Positions 5,769-14,038 of a stretch of DNA of 16,705 nt are shown here, one piece after another. The position numbers and the translations under genes are program-made. The stretch comes from CAYRJA01 sp964424455 (GTDB lineage Bacteria > Bacteroidota > Bacteroidia > Chitinophagales > UBA10324), in NCBI GenBank assembly GCA_964424455.1, contig CAYRJA010000068.1, forward strand, positions 1 through 16,705, given 5' to 3'. Numbering within the stretch: the first letter of the stretch is position 1; each line of letters opens with the position of its first letter. Below the pieces are notes generated by a model. The model did not search any database and was not told the origin of the DNA. It was given only the letters and a program-made list of their open reading frames with translations.

Positions 5769-8700
5769 ATGAAGAAGTCAGAAATTTATCATCCAAAGAA
5801 TAAAATCCGGATTGTTACAGCAGCATCTCTCTTCGACGGACATGATGCGGCTATCAACATCATGCGGCGCATCATGCAGGCAAGCGGTGCGGAAGTCATT
5901 CACCTCGGTCACGACCGCAGTGTAAAAGAAATAGTGGACTGTGCCATACAGGAAGATGTTCAGGCAATAGCTATTACCAGCTATCAGGGCGGGCACAATG
6001 AATTCTTTAAGTATATGTTTGATATGCTTAAAGAAAAGGGCTGCGGTCATATAAAAATTTTTGGTGGAGGCGGAGGAACTATCCTTCCAAAAGAGATAAA
6101 AGAACTTCAGGATTACGGCATAGCCCGTATCTATCATCCCGATGATGGTCGTGCCATGGGTTTGCAGGGAATGATAAACGATCTGTTACAGCAAGCGGAT
6201 TTTCCTACCGGTCAATCACTGAACGGAATATTAAAACAACTTGACATCAAGCATCCGGCTGCCGTAGCTAAAATAATTTCAGCAGCAGAAAACTTTCCTG
6301 ATGAAGCAAAGCCGGTACTGACCGATGTACATAAGAAAGCACAAAGTGTTACAGCTCCTATACTGGGCATTACCGGAACAGGCGGCGCAGGCAAATCTTC
6401 TCTTATTGATGAATTGGTAAGACGGTTTCTCATTGACTTTAAAGACAAAACTGTTGCCATCATTTCTGTTGATCCTTCAAAGAAAAAGACCGGAGGCGCT
6501 TTGCTCGGTGACAGGATTCGCATGAACAGCATCAACAATCCGCGCGTGTATATGCGCTCACTCGCCACCCGTCAGTCAAATATTTCCCTGTCTAAATATG
6601 TGAGAGAAGCATTAGACATTACAAAAGCAGCCGGCTACGATTTTATCATCCTTGAAACTTCGGGTATCGGTCAGAGTGATACTGAAATCACCGACTACAG
6701 CGATGTGAGTTTATATGTAATGACACCTGAATACGGCGCTGCCTCTCAGTTGGAAAAGATTGATATGCTCGATTTTGCTGACATCATTGCTCTCAATAAA
6801 TTCGACAAGCGCGGCGCACTTGATGCCCTTCGTGATGTAAAGAAACAGTACAAACGCAATCATCAGCTTTTTGATTTAGATGATGATAAAGTTCCGGTGT
6901 TCGGTACTATTGCCTCTCAGTTTAACGATCCGGGAATGAACCGCCTGTACAAGGCAATAATGAGTAAGGTTTCAGAAAAAACTTCCTCAAAATTTACCTC
7001 TCACTTCAAGGCAGGAGAAGAAATGAGTGAAAAGGTTTATATCATTCCTCCCGACCGTGTTCGCTATCTGAGTGAAATTGCAGAGAACAACCACAATTAC
7101 GACAAGCGTAGCATTGAACAAAGCAAAATAGCTCAGGAACTTTATTCCATTCGTAAAACCATTGATACACTTTCTACCTCAAAGGTTACCGATAAAGAAA
7201 AACTGAAAACTCAGTTAGAGGAATTGTACAATGAGAAGGAAGTAAATCTGGATGGAAAAATAAAAGAGTTGATTCTTAACTGGGAAAAAATCTGTAACAA
7301 CTACAAGAATGATGTTTATGTCTATCAGGTTCGCGGTAAAGATGTGAAGGTGAAAACTCATACTGAATCGCTCTCTCATTTACAGATACCGAAAGTGGCT
7401 ATTCCCCGATTTGAATCATGGGGCGAAATAGTAAGATGGGTGATGCAGGAAAATTTCCCGGGTGAATTTCCTTTCACTGCAGGCGTATTTCCTTTCAAGC
7501 GCGAAGGTGAAGACCCGACCAGAATGTTTGCAGGTGAAGGCGGTCCGGAGCGTACCAACCGCCGCTTCCACTATGTTTCGCTGAACATGCCTGCTAAAAG
7601 ATTATCCACTGCATTTGATTCTGTTACACTTTACGGGCACGATCCTGAAACCCGTCCTGATATTTATGGAAAAATTGGAAACAGCGGAGTAAGTATCTGT
7701 TGCTTGGATGATGCAAAAAAACTGTACAGCGGTTTTGACCTCTGCAATCCGAAAACTTCAGTGAGCATGACCATCAATGGTCCGGCTGCAATCATCACTT
7801 CTTATTTTATGAATGCTGCTGTGGATCAGCAATGTGAACTCTATATTAAAGAGCAGGGATTAGCGGAGGAAGTGAATAAGAAGATTGAAAAGATTTATAA
7901 AGACAAAAATCTTCCCCGACCTGCTTATCAGGGGAAATTACCGGAAGGAAATAATGGATTAGGTTTAATGCTGCTTGGTGTAACAGGTGAAGATGTGCTG
8001 CCGGCAGATGTGTATCAAAAAATTAAAGCTCATACACTCTCAGCAGTTCGCGGCACGGTTCAGGCAGATATTCTGAAAGAAGATCAGGCACAAAATACCT
8101 GCATCTTTTCCACCGAGTTTTCTCTACGGCTGATGGGCGATGTTCAATCGTATTTTATCAAAAATAAAATCAGAAACTTTTATTCAGTTTCTATCAGCGG
8201 GTATCATATTGCGGAAGCCGGCGCCAATCCTGTTTCACAACTTGCGTTTACGCTGTCAAACGGATTCACTTATGTTGAGTATTACCTGAGTCGCGGAATG
8301 AAGATTGACGACTTTGCTCCCAATCTTTCATTCTTTTTCTCCAACGGAATAGATCCTGAATACTCAGTGATTGGTCGTGTGGCAAGACGTATATGGGCAA
8401 AAGCGATGAAGTACAAGTACGGCGCAAATGAGCGTTCTCAAATGCTGAAGTATCACATTCAGACTTCAGGTCGCAGTCTGCATGCTCAGGAAATTGACTT
8501 CAATGATATTCGCACCACTCTTCAGGCGCTCTATGCAATTTATGACAACTGCAACTCGCTTCACACTAATGCCTACGATGAAGCTATCACCACTCCTACT
8601 GAAGAAAGTGTTCGACGGGCAATGGCAATTCAGCTTATCATTAACCGTGAATTGGGTTTAGCAAAAAATGAGAATCCGCTTCAGGGAAGTTTCATCATTG

Positions 8701-9149
8701 AAGAACTTACAGACCTTGTGGAAGAAGCGGTACTTTCAGAGTTCAACAGTATTTCTGAGAGAGGCGGAGTGCTGGGTGCAATGGAAACCATGTATCAGCG
8801 CGGGAAAATTCAGGAAGAAAGTTTGTACTACGAGCGATTAAAGAATACAGGTGAATTCCCCATTATCGGTGTAAATACTTTTCTTAGTTCTAAAGGTTCG
8901 CCAACTATTCTTCCGAAAGAAGTGATTCGTGCTACCACTGAAGAAAAAGAATACCAGATAAAAATGCTGAAGAACCTGCACACATTCCATGCAGACAAAT
9001 CAGACAAATTGCTGAAAGATTTGCAACACACCGCTGTTCAGAATAAGAATATGTTTGAACAACTGATGGAGACAGGTAAACACTGTTCTCTCGGTCAAAT
9101 TACTTCAGCGCTGTTTGAAGTGGGAGGACAGTACAGGAGAAGTATGTAA
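5769..9149 (+). CDS. icmF: Fused isobutyryl-CoA mutase (IcmF): B12 domain + G-protein chaperone + mutase
   Basis: This 1126-residue enzyme interconverts isobutyryl-CoA and n-butyryl-CoA with adenosylcobalamin; fused GTPase chaperones of this kind manage cofactor loading. The N-terminal B12 domain (about 12-140) carries the axial-ligand His25 in DGHDAA. The MeaB-type GTPase (about 195-400) has a P-loop GTGGAGKSS (203-211), GGALLGDRIRM, ETSGIGQ and NKFD (343-346). A helical linker (about 430-515) leads to the mutase barrel (about 540-1126). By alignment, the two residues that separate IcmF from methylmalonyl-CoA mutase are Phe587 (RMFAGE, where the mutase has Tyr) and Gln775 (AQNTCIF, where it has Arg). 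The conserved SGYH His is 813. About 44 extra residues (about 690-750) lie between these sites. The related pivalyl-CoA activity cannot be ruled out. ATG start; TAAATTTA at 5752-5759 is a possible -7 box without a clear -33. Confidence 0.92.
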   Translation: MKKSEIYHPKNKIRIVTAASLFDGHDAAINIMRRIMQASGAEVIHLGHDRSVKEIVDCAIQEDVQAIAITSYQGGHNEFFKYMFDMLKEKGCGHIKIFGGGGGTILPKEIKELQDYGIARIYHPDDGRAMGLQGMINDLLQQADFPTGQSLNGILKQLDIKHPAAVAKIISAAENFPDEAKPVLTDVHKKAQSVTAPILGITGTGGAGKSSLIDELVRRFLIDFKDKTVAIISVDPSKKKTGGALLGDRIRMNSINNPRVYMRSLATRQSNISLSKYVREALDITKAAGYDFIILETSGIGQSDTEITDYSDVSLYVMTPEYGAASQLEKIDMLDFADIIALNKFDKRGALDALRDVKKQYKRNHQLFDLDDDKVPVFGTIASQFNDPGMNRLYKAIMSKVSEKTSSKFTSHFKAGEEMSEKVYIIPPDRVRYLSEIAENNHNYDKRSIEQSKIAQELYSIRKTIDTLSTSKVTDKEKLKTQLEELYNEKEVNLDGKIKELILNWEKICNNYKNDVYVYQVRGKDVKVKTHTESLSHLQIPKVAIPRFESWGEIVRWVMQENFPGEFPFTAGVFPFKREGEDPTRMFAGEGGPERTNRRFHYVSLNMPAKRLSTAFDSVTLYGHDPETRPDIYGKIGNSGVSICCLDDAKKLYSGFDLCNPKTSVSMTINGPAAIITSYFMNAAVDQQCELYIKEQGLAEEVNKKIEKIYKDKNLPRPAYQGKLPEGNNGLGLMLLGVTGEDVLPADVYQKIKAHTLSAVRGTVQADILKEDQAQNTCIFSTEFSLRLMGDVQSYFIKNKIRNFYSVSISGYHIAEAGANPVSQLAFTLSNGFTYVEYYLSRGMKIDDFAPNLSFFFSNGIDPEYSVIGRVARRIWAKAMKYKYGANERSQMLKYHIQTSGRSLHAQEIDFNDIRTTLQALYAIYDNCNSLHTNAYDEAITTPTEESVRRAMAIQLIINRELGLAKNENPLQGSFIIEELTDLVEEAVLSEFNSISERGGVLGAMETMYQRGKIQEESLYYERLKNTGEFPIIGVNTFLSSKGSPTILPKEVIRATTEEKEYQIKMLKNLHTFHADKSDKLLKDLQHTAVQNKNMFEQLMETGKHCSLGQITSALFEVGGQYRRSM

Positions 9150-9301
9150 ACAAAAAAGTATTTTATCTAAGCAAAGTTTACTGTATGTAACTCTCGTTTT
9201 TCTATTCTACAATGATTGTACACAATGCCTTTAGGTTTCCGGTATTGGAGTTAATGAAAAATGTCACTCTATTGGTATAAATGAAGTCCTATAATATTGC
9301 T

Positions 9302-9333
9302 TTTGGATGCCGTTGATTTAATTTTAACTTTAC
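9302..9333 (+). promoter_or_regulatory. Bacteroidetes-type promoter for the PKD-domain gene
   Basis: TTTG at 9302-9305 and TAACTTTAC at 9325-9333 are separated by 19 bases. This matches the Bacteroidetes primary-sigma consensus of a TTTG -33 box and a TAnnTTTG -7 box, apart from an A for the last G. The start codon follows at 9353, giving a short leader. The rest of 9150-9301 is AT-rich with no recognisable gene; a short palindrome ATTGTACACAAT lies at 9215-9226. Confidence 0.5.
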
Positions 9334-9352
9334 TATCTAAATTTTCGATGCT

Positions 9353-11293
9353 ATGAAAAATCTTACTCAAAAGTATCTGACATCTGCATTAGCTCTTTGC
9401 TTTTCAGTACTCACTTGCGCTGTTACTGGTTCCTTTGCCCAGGTAACTGCTGACTTCACGCCAAAGTCGGTGTTAATATGTAAGGATAGTTGCATCCAAT
9501 TTACAGATAAAAGCTCCTATACCGGAGATCCGATTACAGTATGGAATTGGACTTTTGATGGGGGTATTCCTTCATCGTTTATTGGACAGAACCCACCTCC
9601 GGTCTGTTATAATAGCCCCGGAACATTCCGTGTATCTCTTTATGTGAGTAACGGCAGTTCTCAAGATGTTTTAAACTTATTATCAGTTGTAACTGTCAGC
9701 CAGTTATCTGCTGCATTTTCAATAAGCCCCACTACTGTCTGCACAGGAAGTGACGTTACAGTTACTTACCTCGGAAACGCCTCTCCCAATGCCACCTATC
9801 AGTGGGATTTCGATGGAGGAACTGCAGTTTCGGACACCGGACGAGGACCTCATACCGTATCATCATTAAACTCCGGAAGTAATACCATCAGTTTGACTGT
9901 TAATGATAGTGGTTGTTCAGCGACAAGTTCTGCAACTGTAACCGTTTCCCCTTTGGTTACTGCCTCTGTAACCATCAGCCCCAATAGTTTAACAATTTGT
10001 CCCGGGTCTTCTGCTGCTTTTACGGCAATACCAGTCAATGGTGGATCTGCTCCTTCCTATCAGTGGAAAATTAACGGAAACAATGTTGGAACAAACAGTA
10101 TGATCTTTAGCAGCAGCACATTAAACAATAATGATGTTGTCTCTTGTGTAATGACATCAAGTTCACTTTGCGTTTCCGGCTCTCCGGCTACTTCTAATTT
10201 TTGCGTTGTTACAGTAAATAACTGCACCCTTACTCCGAACTTTACTTCCTCTGTTTCTTCAACTTGTAATTGCGTAATATATGCAGACACCTCTACCGGA
10301 GGCGCCACCCCTTATCAATCATGGCGGTGGTCTTTTACAGGAGGAACCCCTTCCTCTTATACAGGTGAAAACCCACCGGAGGTTTGTTACAATGCGCCCG
10401 GCAATTATCCTGTGAAATTAATTGTAACGGATAATAATGGTGTAACTGATTCTATCGTTCAAACGGTTACTGTTCACGATTGCCTGCCACATGCCGCTTT
10501 TTTTGTTTCTCAAAATGTAATCTGTGAGAAGGACTGTATTCACTACACGGATTTGAGCACTAATAATCCTGCATCGTGGTCATGGACATTTGACGGTGGG
10601 ACTCCGCAACATTCCAACTTACAAAATCCAACAAATATTTGTTACGATACTTCGGGCATTTATAATGTACGGTTAACAGTTGCCAATGCTAACGGCGCTG
10701 ATACTACTATAATGGTGGGCTACATAAAAGTAAATACATGCAGTAATGGCTGCGCCGCAGGATTCACTCTTGCACCTGATAATAACAACCCGCACACCTG
10801 GTATGCACTGAATACCACAACAGGAGTAGCCCCTATTACTTATTTGTGGAACTGGGGCGATGGAAGCACTTCCCCCGGAGCAACACCCTCTCATACCTAT
10901 TCCGCTCCCGGTTTTTATAAAATCTGCGTAACCATTACGGATGGCGCCGGTTGCACCAGCACTTTTTGTAACTCCTCGGTCTATCTGTTCCGCACAGAAG
11001 ATGCTTCTCCTGTTACAGTAAATGTGGTTAACTCATTCCCCAATGGAGTTTCTGCCGTTTCTGCCGACCAGATGGTCATGAAGATTTACCCGGTTCCCTG
11101 TACTACCTGCGAAATAATAGGCGTAGAAAATCCGAAAGATTTAATTGTTACAGATGTGCTGGGCAGAAATGTGCCTGTTGCATTTTCCAAATCTTCCGCC
11201 GGATATCTCATTCAGCTTTCTATAGATACCTATGGAATTTATATTGTCAGAAATAGAAGAACAGGTGAAGTAGTAAAATTTATAAAAGAATAA
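9353..11293 (+). CDS. Secreted multi-PKD-domain protein with T9SS-like C-terminal tail
   Basis: This 646-residue surface protein has no recognisable catalytic domain. After a signal peptide (1-29, ending SFAQ) come PKD-type beta domains, marked by repeated WxWTFDGG/QWDFDGG/WSWTFDGG/WNWGDGS cores and VCYNxPGxFxVxLxV strands. They lie at about 30-115, 118-200, 295-378, 380-465 and 470-545, with an Ig-like domain (QWKINGNNVGTN) at about 205-290. Many are cysteine-rich, probably for disulfides. The last ~75 residues (MKIYPVP, DVLGRNV, YGIYIVRN, VVKFIKE) resemble a type A T9SS sorting domain. Such proteins usually serve as adhesins or structural surface proteins; that role is inference. It converges with the S51 gene across a 102 bp gap in which I see no strong terminator. 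Confidence 0.85.
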   Translation: MKNLTQKYLTSALALCFSVLTCAVTGSFAQVTADFTPKSVLICKDSCIQFTDKSSYTGDPITVWNWTFDGGIPSSFIGQNPPPVCYNSPGTFRVSLYVSNGSSQDVLNLLSVVTVSQLSAAFSISPTTVCTGSDVTVTYLGNASPNATYQWDFDGGTAVSDTGRGPHTVSSLNSGSNTISLTVNDSGCSATSSATVTVSPLVTASVTISPNSLTICPGSSAAFTAIPVNGGSAPSYQWKINGNNVGTNSMIFSSSTLNNNDVVSCVMTSSSLCVSGSPATSNFCVVTVNNCTLTPNFTSSVSSTCNCVIYADTSTGGATPYQSWRWSFTGGTPSSYTGENPPEVCYNAPGNYPVKLIVTDNNGVTDSIVQTVTVHDCLPHAAFFVSQNVICEKDCIHYTDLSTNNPASWSWTFDGGTPQHSNLQNPTNICYDTSGIYNVRLTVANANGADTTIMVGYIKVNTCSNGCAAGFTLAPDNNNPHTWYALNTTTGVAPITYLWNWGDGSTSPGATPSHTYSAPGFYKICVTITDGAGCTSTFCNSSVYLFRTEDASPVTVNVVNSFPNGVSAVSADQMVMKIYPVPCTTCEIIGVENPKDLIVTDVLGRNVPVAFSKSSAGYLIQLSIDTYGIYIVRNRRTGEVVKFIKE

Positions 11294-11395
11294 CAGATAG
11301 GTTGGGCTACGTATTATCTATGCAGCGTTCTGTGTGCAACCATCGCTTTACTAATAGTGGTTACCGAAAAGTATAACTCTTCGTGATGAACTATA

Positions 11396-12133
11396 TTAGA
11401 ATGCCAATGACTGAAGCGACTGTAATTCTTTACGTTGTTCAAGCATTTCTTCAACTACTTTTCCGTTCTTCTTTACTAACCGGAATCCGTTAGCTCCCTT
11501 TTTCGAACTGATGATACGAAACTTATCATCTATGATTTCAATGGCAGAACAATCATCCAGTGCCAAACCCATCCCTCCAGATTTCTGAATCATTGCTTTG
11601 TAATGTTTGTCGCGCTTCTCCTTTAAATAGTGCGGACACAATGTGAAAGGAATAAATCCGAGACATTTTACTCTGATGTAACTCCATTTCTTAGGACTGT
11701 AATATGCCATAGAATCGCTGTGCCCATAGTTGAACCAGCAAATAGCGCCGGCGCTTGTACCGGCAAGCACTGTTCCTTTCTGCCACGCTTTGTGTAACAG
11801 CTTATCTACTCCAAGTGTGCGCCAGCGGCGCATCATCTTCAGCGTGTTTCCGCCACCCACATAAATCAGGTCAGCGTGTTCAATCTTATACTTTATTTCT
11901 TTGTTGGAAATCTTATTATTCAGCAGGAATAATACATCCGTTCTGCATCCTAATTTATCTGCATATATTTTCTGAAAGCGTTCCCAGTATTCAGGATCAT
12001 CACTTGAAGCAGTGGGGATAAATAATGTACGCGGATTCTTCTTGCCTGTGTGCTGAACAATCTTTCTGTCAATTGAATCAGTGGCGCCTTCAATCATGCT
12101 TCCGCCACCGATAGCAACTATCTTCTTAGTCAA
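11396..12133 (-). CDS. Peptidase S51 family protein (dipeptidase E / cyanophycinase-like)
   Basis: This 245-residue cytoplasmic protein has the class I glutamine amidotransferase-like fold of peptidase S51. It shows an N-terminal IVAIGGGSM, LFIPTASSDD (37-46), YVGGGNT (91-97) and the nucleophile elbow GTSAGA (125-130, Ser127), then a likely catalytic His168 in CPHY. Family members cleave Asp-containing dipeptides, alpha-aspartyl peptides or cyanophycin; no neighbour shows which. There is no signal peptide. The start is TTG at 12133 because an in-frame TAA lies two codons upstream. The small membrane ORF at 12176-12268 lies 42 bp upstream on the same strand and could share its transcript. Confidence 0.85.
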   Translation of the reverse strand: MTKKIVAIGGGSMIEGATDSIDRKIVQHTGKKNPRTLFIPTASSDDPEYWERFQKIYADKLGCRTDVLFLLNNKISNKEIKYKIEHADLIYVGGGNTLKMMRRWRTLGVDKLLHKAWQKGTVLAGTSAGAICWFNYGHSDSMAYYSPKKWSYIRVKCLGFIPFTLCPHYLKEKRDKHYKAMIQKSGGMGLALDDCSAIEIIDDKFRIISSKKGANGFRLVKKNGKVVEEMLEQRKELQSLQSLAF

Positions 12134-12149
12134 TGGTTATAATAAATAG

Positions 12150-12167
12150 CAATAGTAAAAACTATTG
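12150..12167 (-). other. AT-rich hairpin in the S51 leader
   Basis: Perfect 7 bp arms CAATAGT and ACTATTG around four bases lie between the small membrane ORF and the S51 TTG start, 16 bases upstream of that start. In mRNA the loop would be UUUU. The stem is weak; it could modulate translation of S51 or simply reflect base composition. Confidence 0.3.
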
Positions 12168-12175
12168 ATTAAGGT

Positions 12176-12268
12176 TTAGCTATGATTCAGATTCAAGCAA
12201 TAGTAAGCAACAGTTACTGCTACCCAAAAGGCAACAAACCAAATAGTAACCCATATCAGTTTCTTCAT
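12176..12268 (-). CDS. Small single-pass membrane protein (30 aa)
   Basis: A 30-codon ORF begins at ATG 12268 with MKKLIW. A continuous hydrophobic, Trp-rich stretch (about residues 4-25) follows, and the ORF ends LNLNHS then TAA. The Lys-Lys start and single hydrophobic helix predict a tiny inner-membrane protein with a short polar C-terminus. A perfect TAnnTTTG -7 box (12288-12295, minus strand) sits about 20 bases ahead of the ATG, which argues for real expression. It precedes the S51 gene by 42 bp on the same strand. No family is recognised. Confidence 0.55.
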   Translation of the reverse strand: MKKLIWVTIWFVAFWVAVTVAYYCLNLNHS

Positions 12269-12287
12269 TGATAGAAATTTTGTAAGG

Positions 12288-12295
12288 CAAAGGTA
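12288..12295 (-). promoter_or_regulatory. Bacteroidetes -7 box upstream of small membrane ORF
   Basis: Read on the minus strand, TACCTTTG is a perfect TAnnTTTG match about 20 bases before the ATG at 12268. The expected TTTG -33 box is not clear; the 20 bases upstream are T-rich. It probably drives the small ORF and the S51 gene. Confidence 0.4.
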
Positions 12296-12341
12296 AAAAG
12301 AATGTAGAAAAAGAGAAGCAGAAAATCAGTTACTCATTCCT

Positions 12342-12400
12342 CCGTCCACGCCGAGTCACTGCTGCCGTGCCTTGTGCGTGCGCGCAGGACTCGGTGGTGG
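12342..12400 (+). repeat. REP palindrome 1 (forward)
   Basis: REP element with arms CCGAGTC (12351-12357) and GACTCGG (12388-12394). The inner segment holds CTGCTGCCGTGCC and TTGTGCGTG, shared with elements 2 and 3. It is preceded by CCGTCC, a variant of the CCGTAC/CCGTAT seen before the other copies. An apparent 63-codon frame across elements 1 and 2 is an artefact of the repeats. Confidence 0.8.
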
Positions 12401-12440
12401 GTTCGGTGTTCTGCATTATAGTGTAGTTTCATTCTTTTCC

Positions 12441-12500
12441 GTTTCCGTACCCGCCGAGTTACTGCTGCCGTGCCTTGTGCGTGTGCGCAGAACTCGGCGG
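12441..12500 (+). repeat. REP palindrome 2 (forward)
   Basis: Perfect 10 bp arms CCGCCGAGTT (12451-12460) and AACTCGGCGG (12491-12500), preceded by GTTTCCGTAC. The inner sequence is almost identical to element 1. It lies 21 bases from the stop codon of the transposase pseudogene and forms a direct pair with element 1. Confidence 0.85.
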
Positions 12501-12521
12501 TGTTGTTGAGATGCTGTTTGT

Positions 12522-13116
12522 TCATTGCTGAAATCCATGCTTTTCTGTTTCAAAAATTCCTGCTTCACGATGATGTGTTACAATAACTCTACCCTGAGAC
12601 CCCGTGAAATAAAATTTTGCAGATGAGTACGGATATTCTTCGGGTACTTTTGCCAGGTTCCATTTCCCCCTCATCGGATTATGATGAATTTAATCCAGTT
12701 TCTGCTCTGTGAATTTATCGGTATAAATCGCTTTAGCATCAAACGATTCTTTAAAAACATTGTGCAGTTTTCCTCTTTGCCGTTCATTTGTTTCAACACC
12801 TTTGCTTAGTTGTTCCAGTATATCTTTTCTTCCTTGCTGCTTCAATTGTTGTACGATGTGATAAGCATGAATCGTTTCCCTTCACCAATAATTTTATCAA
12901 CGGTTTTGCTTTCTCCATGCAGGTATAGCATCAGGTGAATATGGTTAGGCATGATTACATACCCGATTATCTGATTGCCATTATTGATTAGCCGGATTAA
13001 CCAGTCGCAATAAAAGTGTAACAGTTCGTTATGTCAAACAGCGGAATCCATTTATGGCAGGTGAAGGTAATGAAGTAAGTTTGGTTAGTGCCGGTATGCT
13101 GCGACTTTACTGTCAT
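12522..13116 (-). pseudogene. Decayed REP-associated tyrosine transposase (RAYT, Y1/HUH family)
   Basis: Joining three frames gives about 198 codons of a RAYT. Frame 1 runs from ATG 13116 (MTVKSQHTGTNQTYFITFTC) to about 13013. A frameshift near 13012-13015 (a run of four Ts in the coding strand) leads to frame 2 with the HUH motif in MPNHIHLML. A second frameshift near 12870 leads to frame 3, ending GFQQ and TGA at 12522-12524. In frame 3 the normally conserved YIHxNP reads stop-IHHNP: the codon at 12690-12692, where the catalytic tyrosine should be, is TAA. Active relatives nick and join single-stranded REP hairpins. This copy is dead, but its flanking REP pairs remain on both sides. Confidence 0.85.
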
Positions 13117-13154
13117 GGCGTGTTAAAGATAATGAAATCATTATATTTTCCTTC

Positions 13155-13219
13155 TTGAATAACCGCCGAGTCCTGCGCACACGCACAAGGCACGATAGCA
13201 GTGACTCGGCGGGGACGGA
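13155..13219 (-). repeat. REP palindrome 3 (reverse)
   Basis: Perfect 10 bp arms CCGCCGAGTC (13163-13172) and GACTCGGCGG (13203-13212). Read on the minus strand it matches elements 1 and 2, including the inner GTGCCTTGTGCGTG and the leading TTTCCGT. It lies about 45 bases upstream of the transposase start, in opposite orientation to elements 1 and 2. Confidence 0.85.
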
Positions 13220-13297
13220 AATTCCGGTATGTTGAACATTTACTGACATGCTGTTAAAGATAAATATTTCGGGCTATTGTAAATACACAGCTATTAA

Positions 13298-13357
13298 TAC
13301 CGCCAAGTCCTCTCACTGCTTCAAGACACTGCGGAGTGACTTGGCGGATACGGAAAC
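13298..13357 (-). repeat. REP palindrome 4 (reverse, variant loop)
   Basis: Perfect 10 bp arms CCGCCAAGTC (13300-13309) and GACTTGGCGG (13338-13347). On the minus strand it shares the leading TTTCCGTA and the CCGCC-AGTC outer stem with the others. The pairing G/C has become A/T in a compensated way, and the inner sequence (CACTCCGCAGTG and following) differs. It is the outer member of the reverse pair. The stretch 13117-13433 holds only these repeats and no gene. Confidence 0.75.
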
Positions 13358-13433
13358 TCAAAATTATGACTATGCAATCCTTTTTTATTCCTTATTCCTT
13401 AATTTAATGACATTGCACTACGGAAGCGGAATT

Positions 13434-14030
13434 TCATAAATTCGATTTACTTCTTGAAAAATGATACCCGATTCCCAAGTTAAGTGAAGTAAATGACTTA
13501 CCATTGCTGTAAAAATGATATTGAATTATAGTCTCTATTGACCAATGCTTGGTGATAAATAATTCATTTTGAGTAAATAAACTTCCTCCCAAACTTACTC
13601 GTTCATATTGTTCAAAAAAAGGTTCATACCAAGGCACTGGTAATATATAAGTAATTATTTGATCTTGTCTGTGTAAAATTTTACCTCCGGCTCCAAAACC
13701 AATTCTGTTAGTTGGCTTTTTAAAAATAAAAATTGGCTTTCCAACATCTAATTCTATAAATTTATAACGTCTTTGAGCAATCTCCCCTACACTTGCAGGA
13801 GAAAATGGTTTCTTAAAATCACCGCGACCAGAAAGACTGCTTAACATTATCGTGCAAAAAAAATTTTCAAATTCATGCTGATAACTAACTGAAAATAAAA
13901 TGAGGGAATAATTCTTCCAATCTGAAAATTTAGCAACACCCGGATTAATACTAATCATCATGTTAGGAGTTTGACTAAAGGTTATTAGAGGAAGAATGAA
14001 AAAAGATATTAATGCGAACGAGCGTTTCAT
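13434..14030 (-). CDS. Outer-membrane beta-barrel-like protein, unknown function
   Basis: This 198-residue protein has a clear Sec signal peptide (MKRSFALISFFILPLITFSQ). The mature part is rich in alternating hydrophobic/aromatic strands: SLILFSVSYQHEF, NRIGFGAGGKIL, SIETIIQYHFYS and a final LNLGIGYHF. This pattern fits a small outer-membrane barrel, though no family signature is recognised. Its ATG lies 8 bases after the stop of the M4 peptidase gene on the same strand, so the two are very likely cotranscribed. It is the last gene before the REP/RAYT region. Confidence 0.65.
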   Translation of the reverse strand: MKRSFALISFFILPLITFSQTPNMMISINPGVAKFSDWKNYSLILFSVSYQHEFENFFCTIMLSSLSGRGDFKKPFSPASVGEIAQRRYKFIELDVGKPIFIFKKPTNRIGFGAGGKILHRQDQIITYILPVPWYEPFFEQYERVSLGGSLFTQNELFITKHWSIETIIQYHFYSNGKSFTSLNLGIGYHFSRSKSNL

Positions 14031-14038
14031 TACTAAGA

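Noticed and set aside
5778..6137. 119-codon antisense ORF within the mutase gene, and similar antisense frames at 6212-6568 and 4227-4496
   Set aside because: These are shadows of strongly supported sense genes with conserved motifs.
9215..9226. ATTGTACACAAT palindrome as a repressor operator
   Set aside because: Single short AT-rich palindrome about 90 bases from the promoter, with no second half-site or regulator gene nearby.
9411..9421. CACTTGCGCTG in the PKD-protein signal-peptide region as a fourth repeat copy
   Set aside because: Only 11 bases match, no left hairpin arm is present, and it lies inside a normal coding frame; chance match.
11294..11395. Shared terminator between the convergent PKD and S51 genes
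   Set aside because: Only a weak 5 bp AACCA/TGGTT pairing is visible and there is no T-run at the right distance.
12334..12525. 63-codon minus-strand ORF across REP elements 1 and 2
   Set aside because: Its coding sequence is two copies of the same palindrome; the repeated residues (CAHAQGT, RARTRHG) come from REP sequence, not from a protein family.
13248..13439. 63-codon plus-strand ORF
   Set aside because: It spans REP element 4 and has no recognisable composition or neighbours; overlaps the 3' end of the barrel-protein gene.
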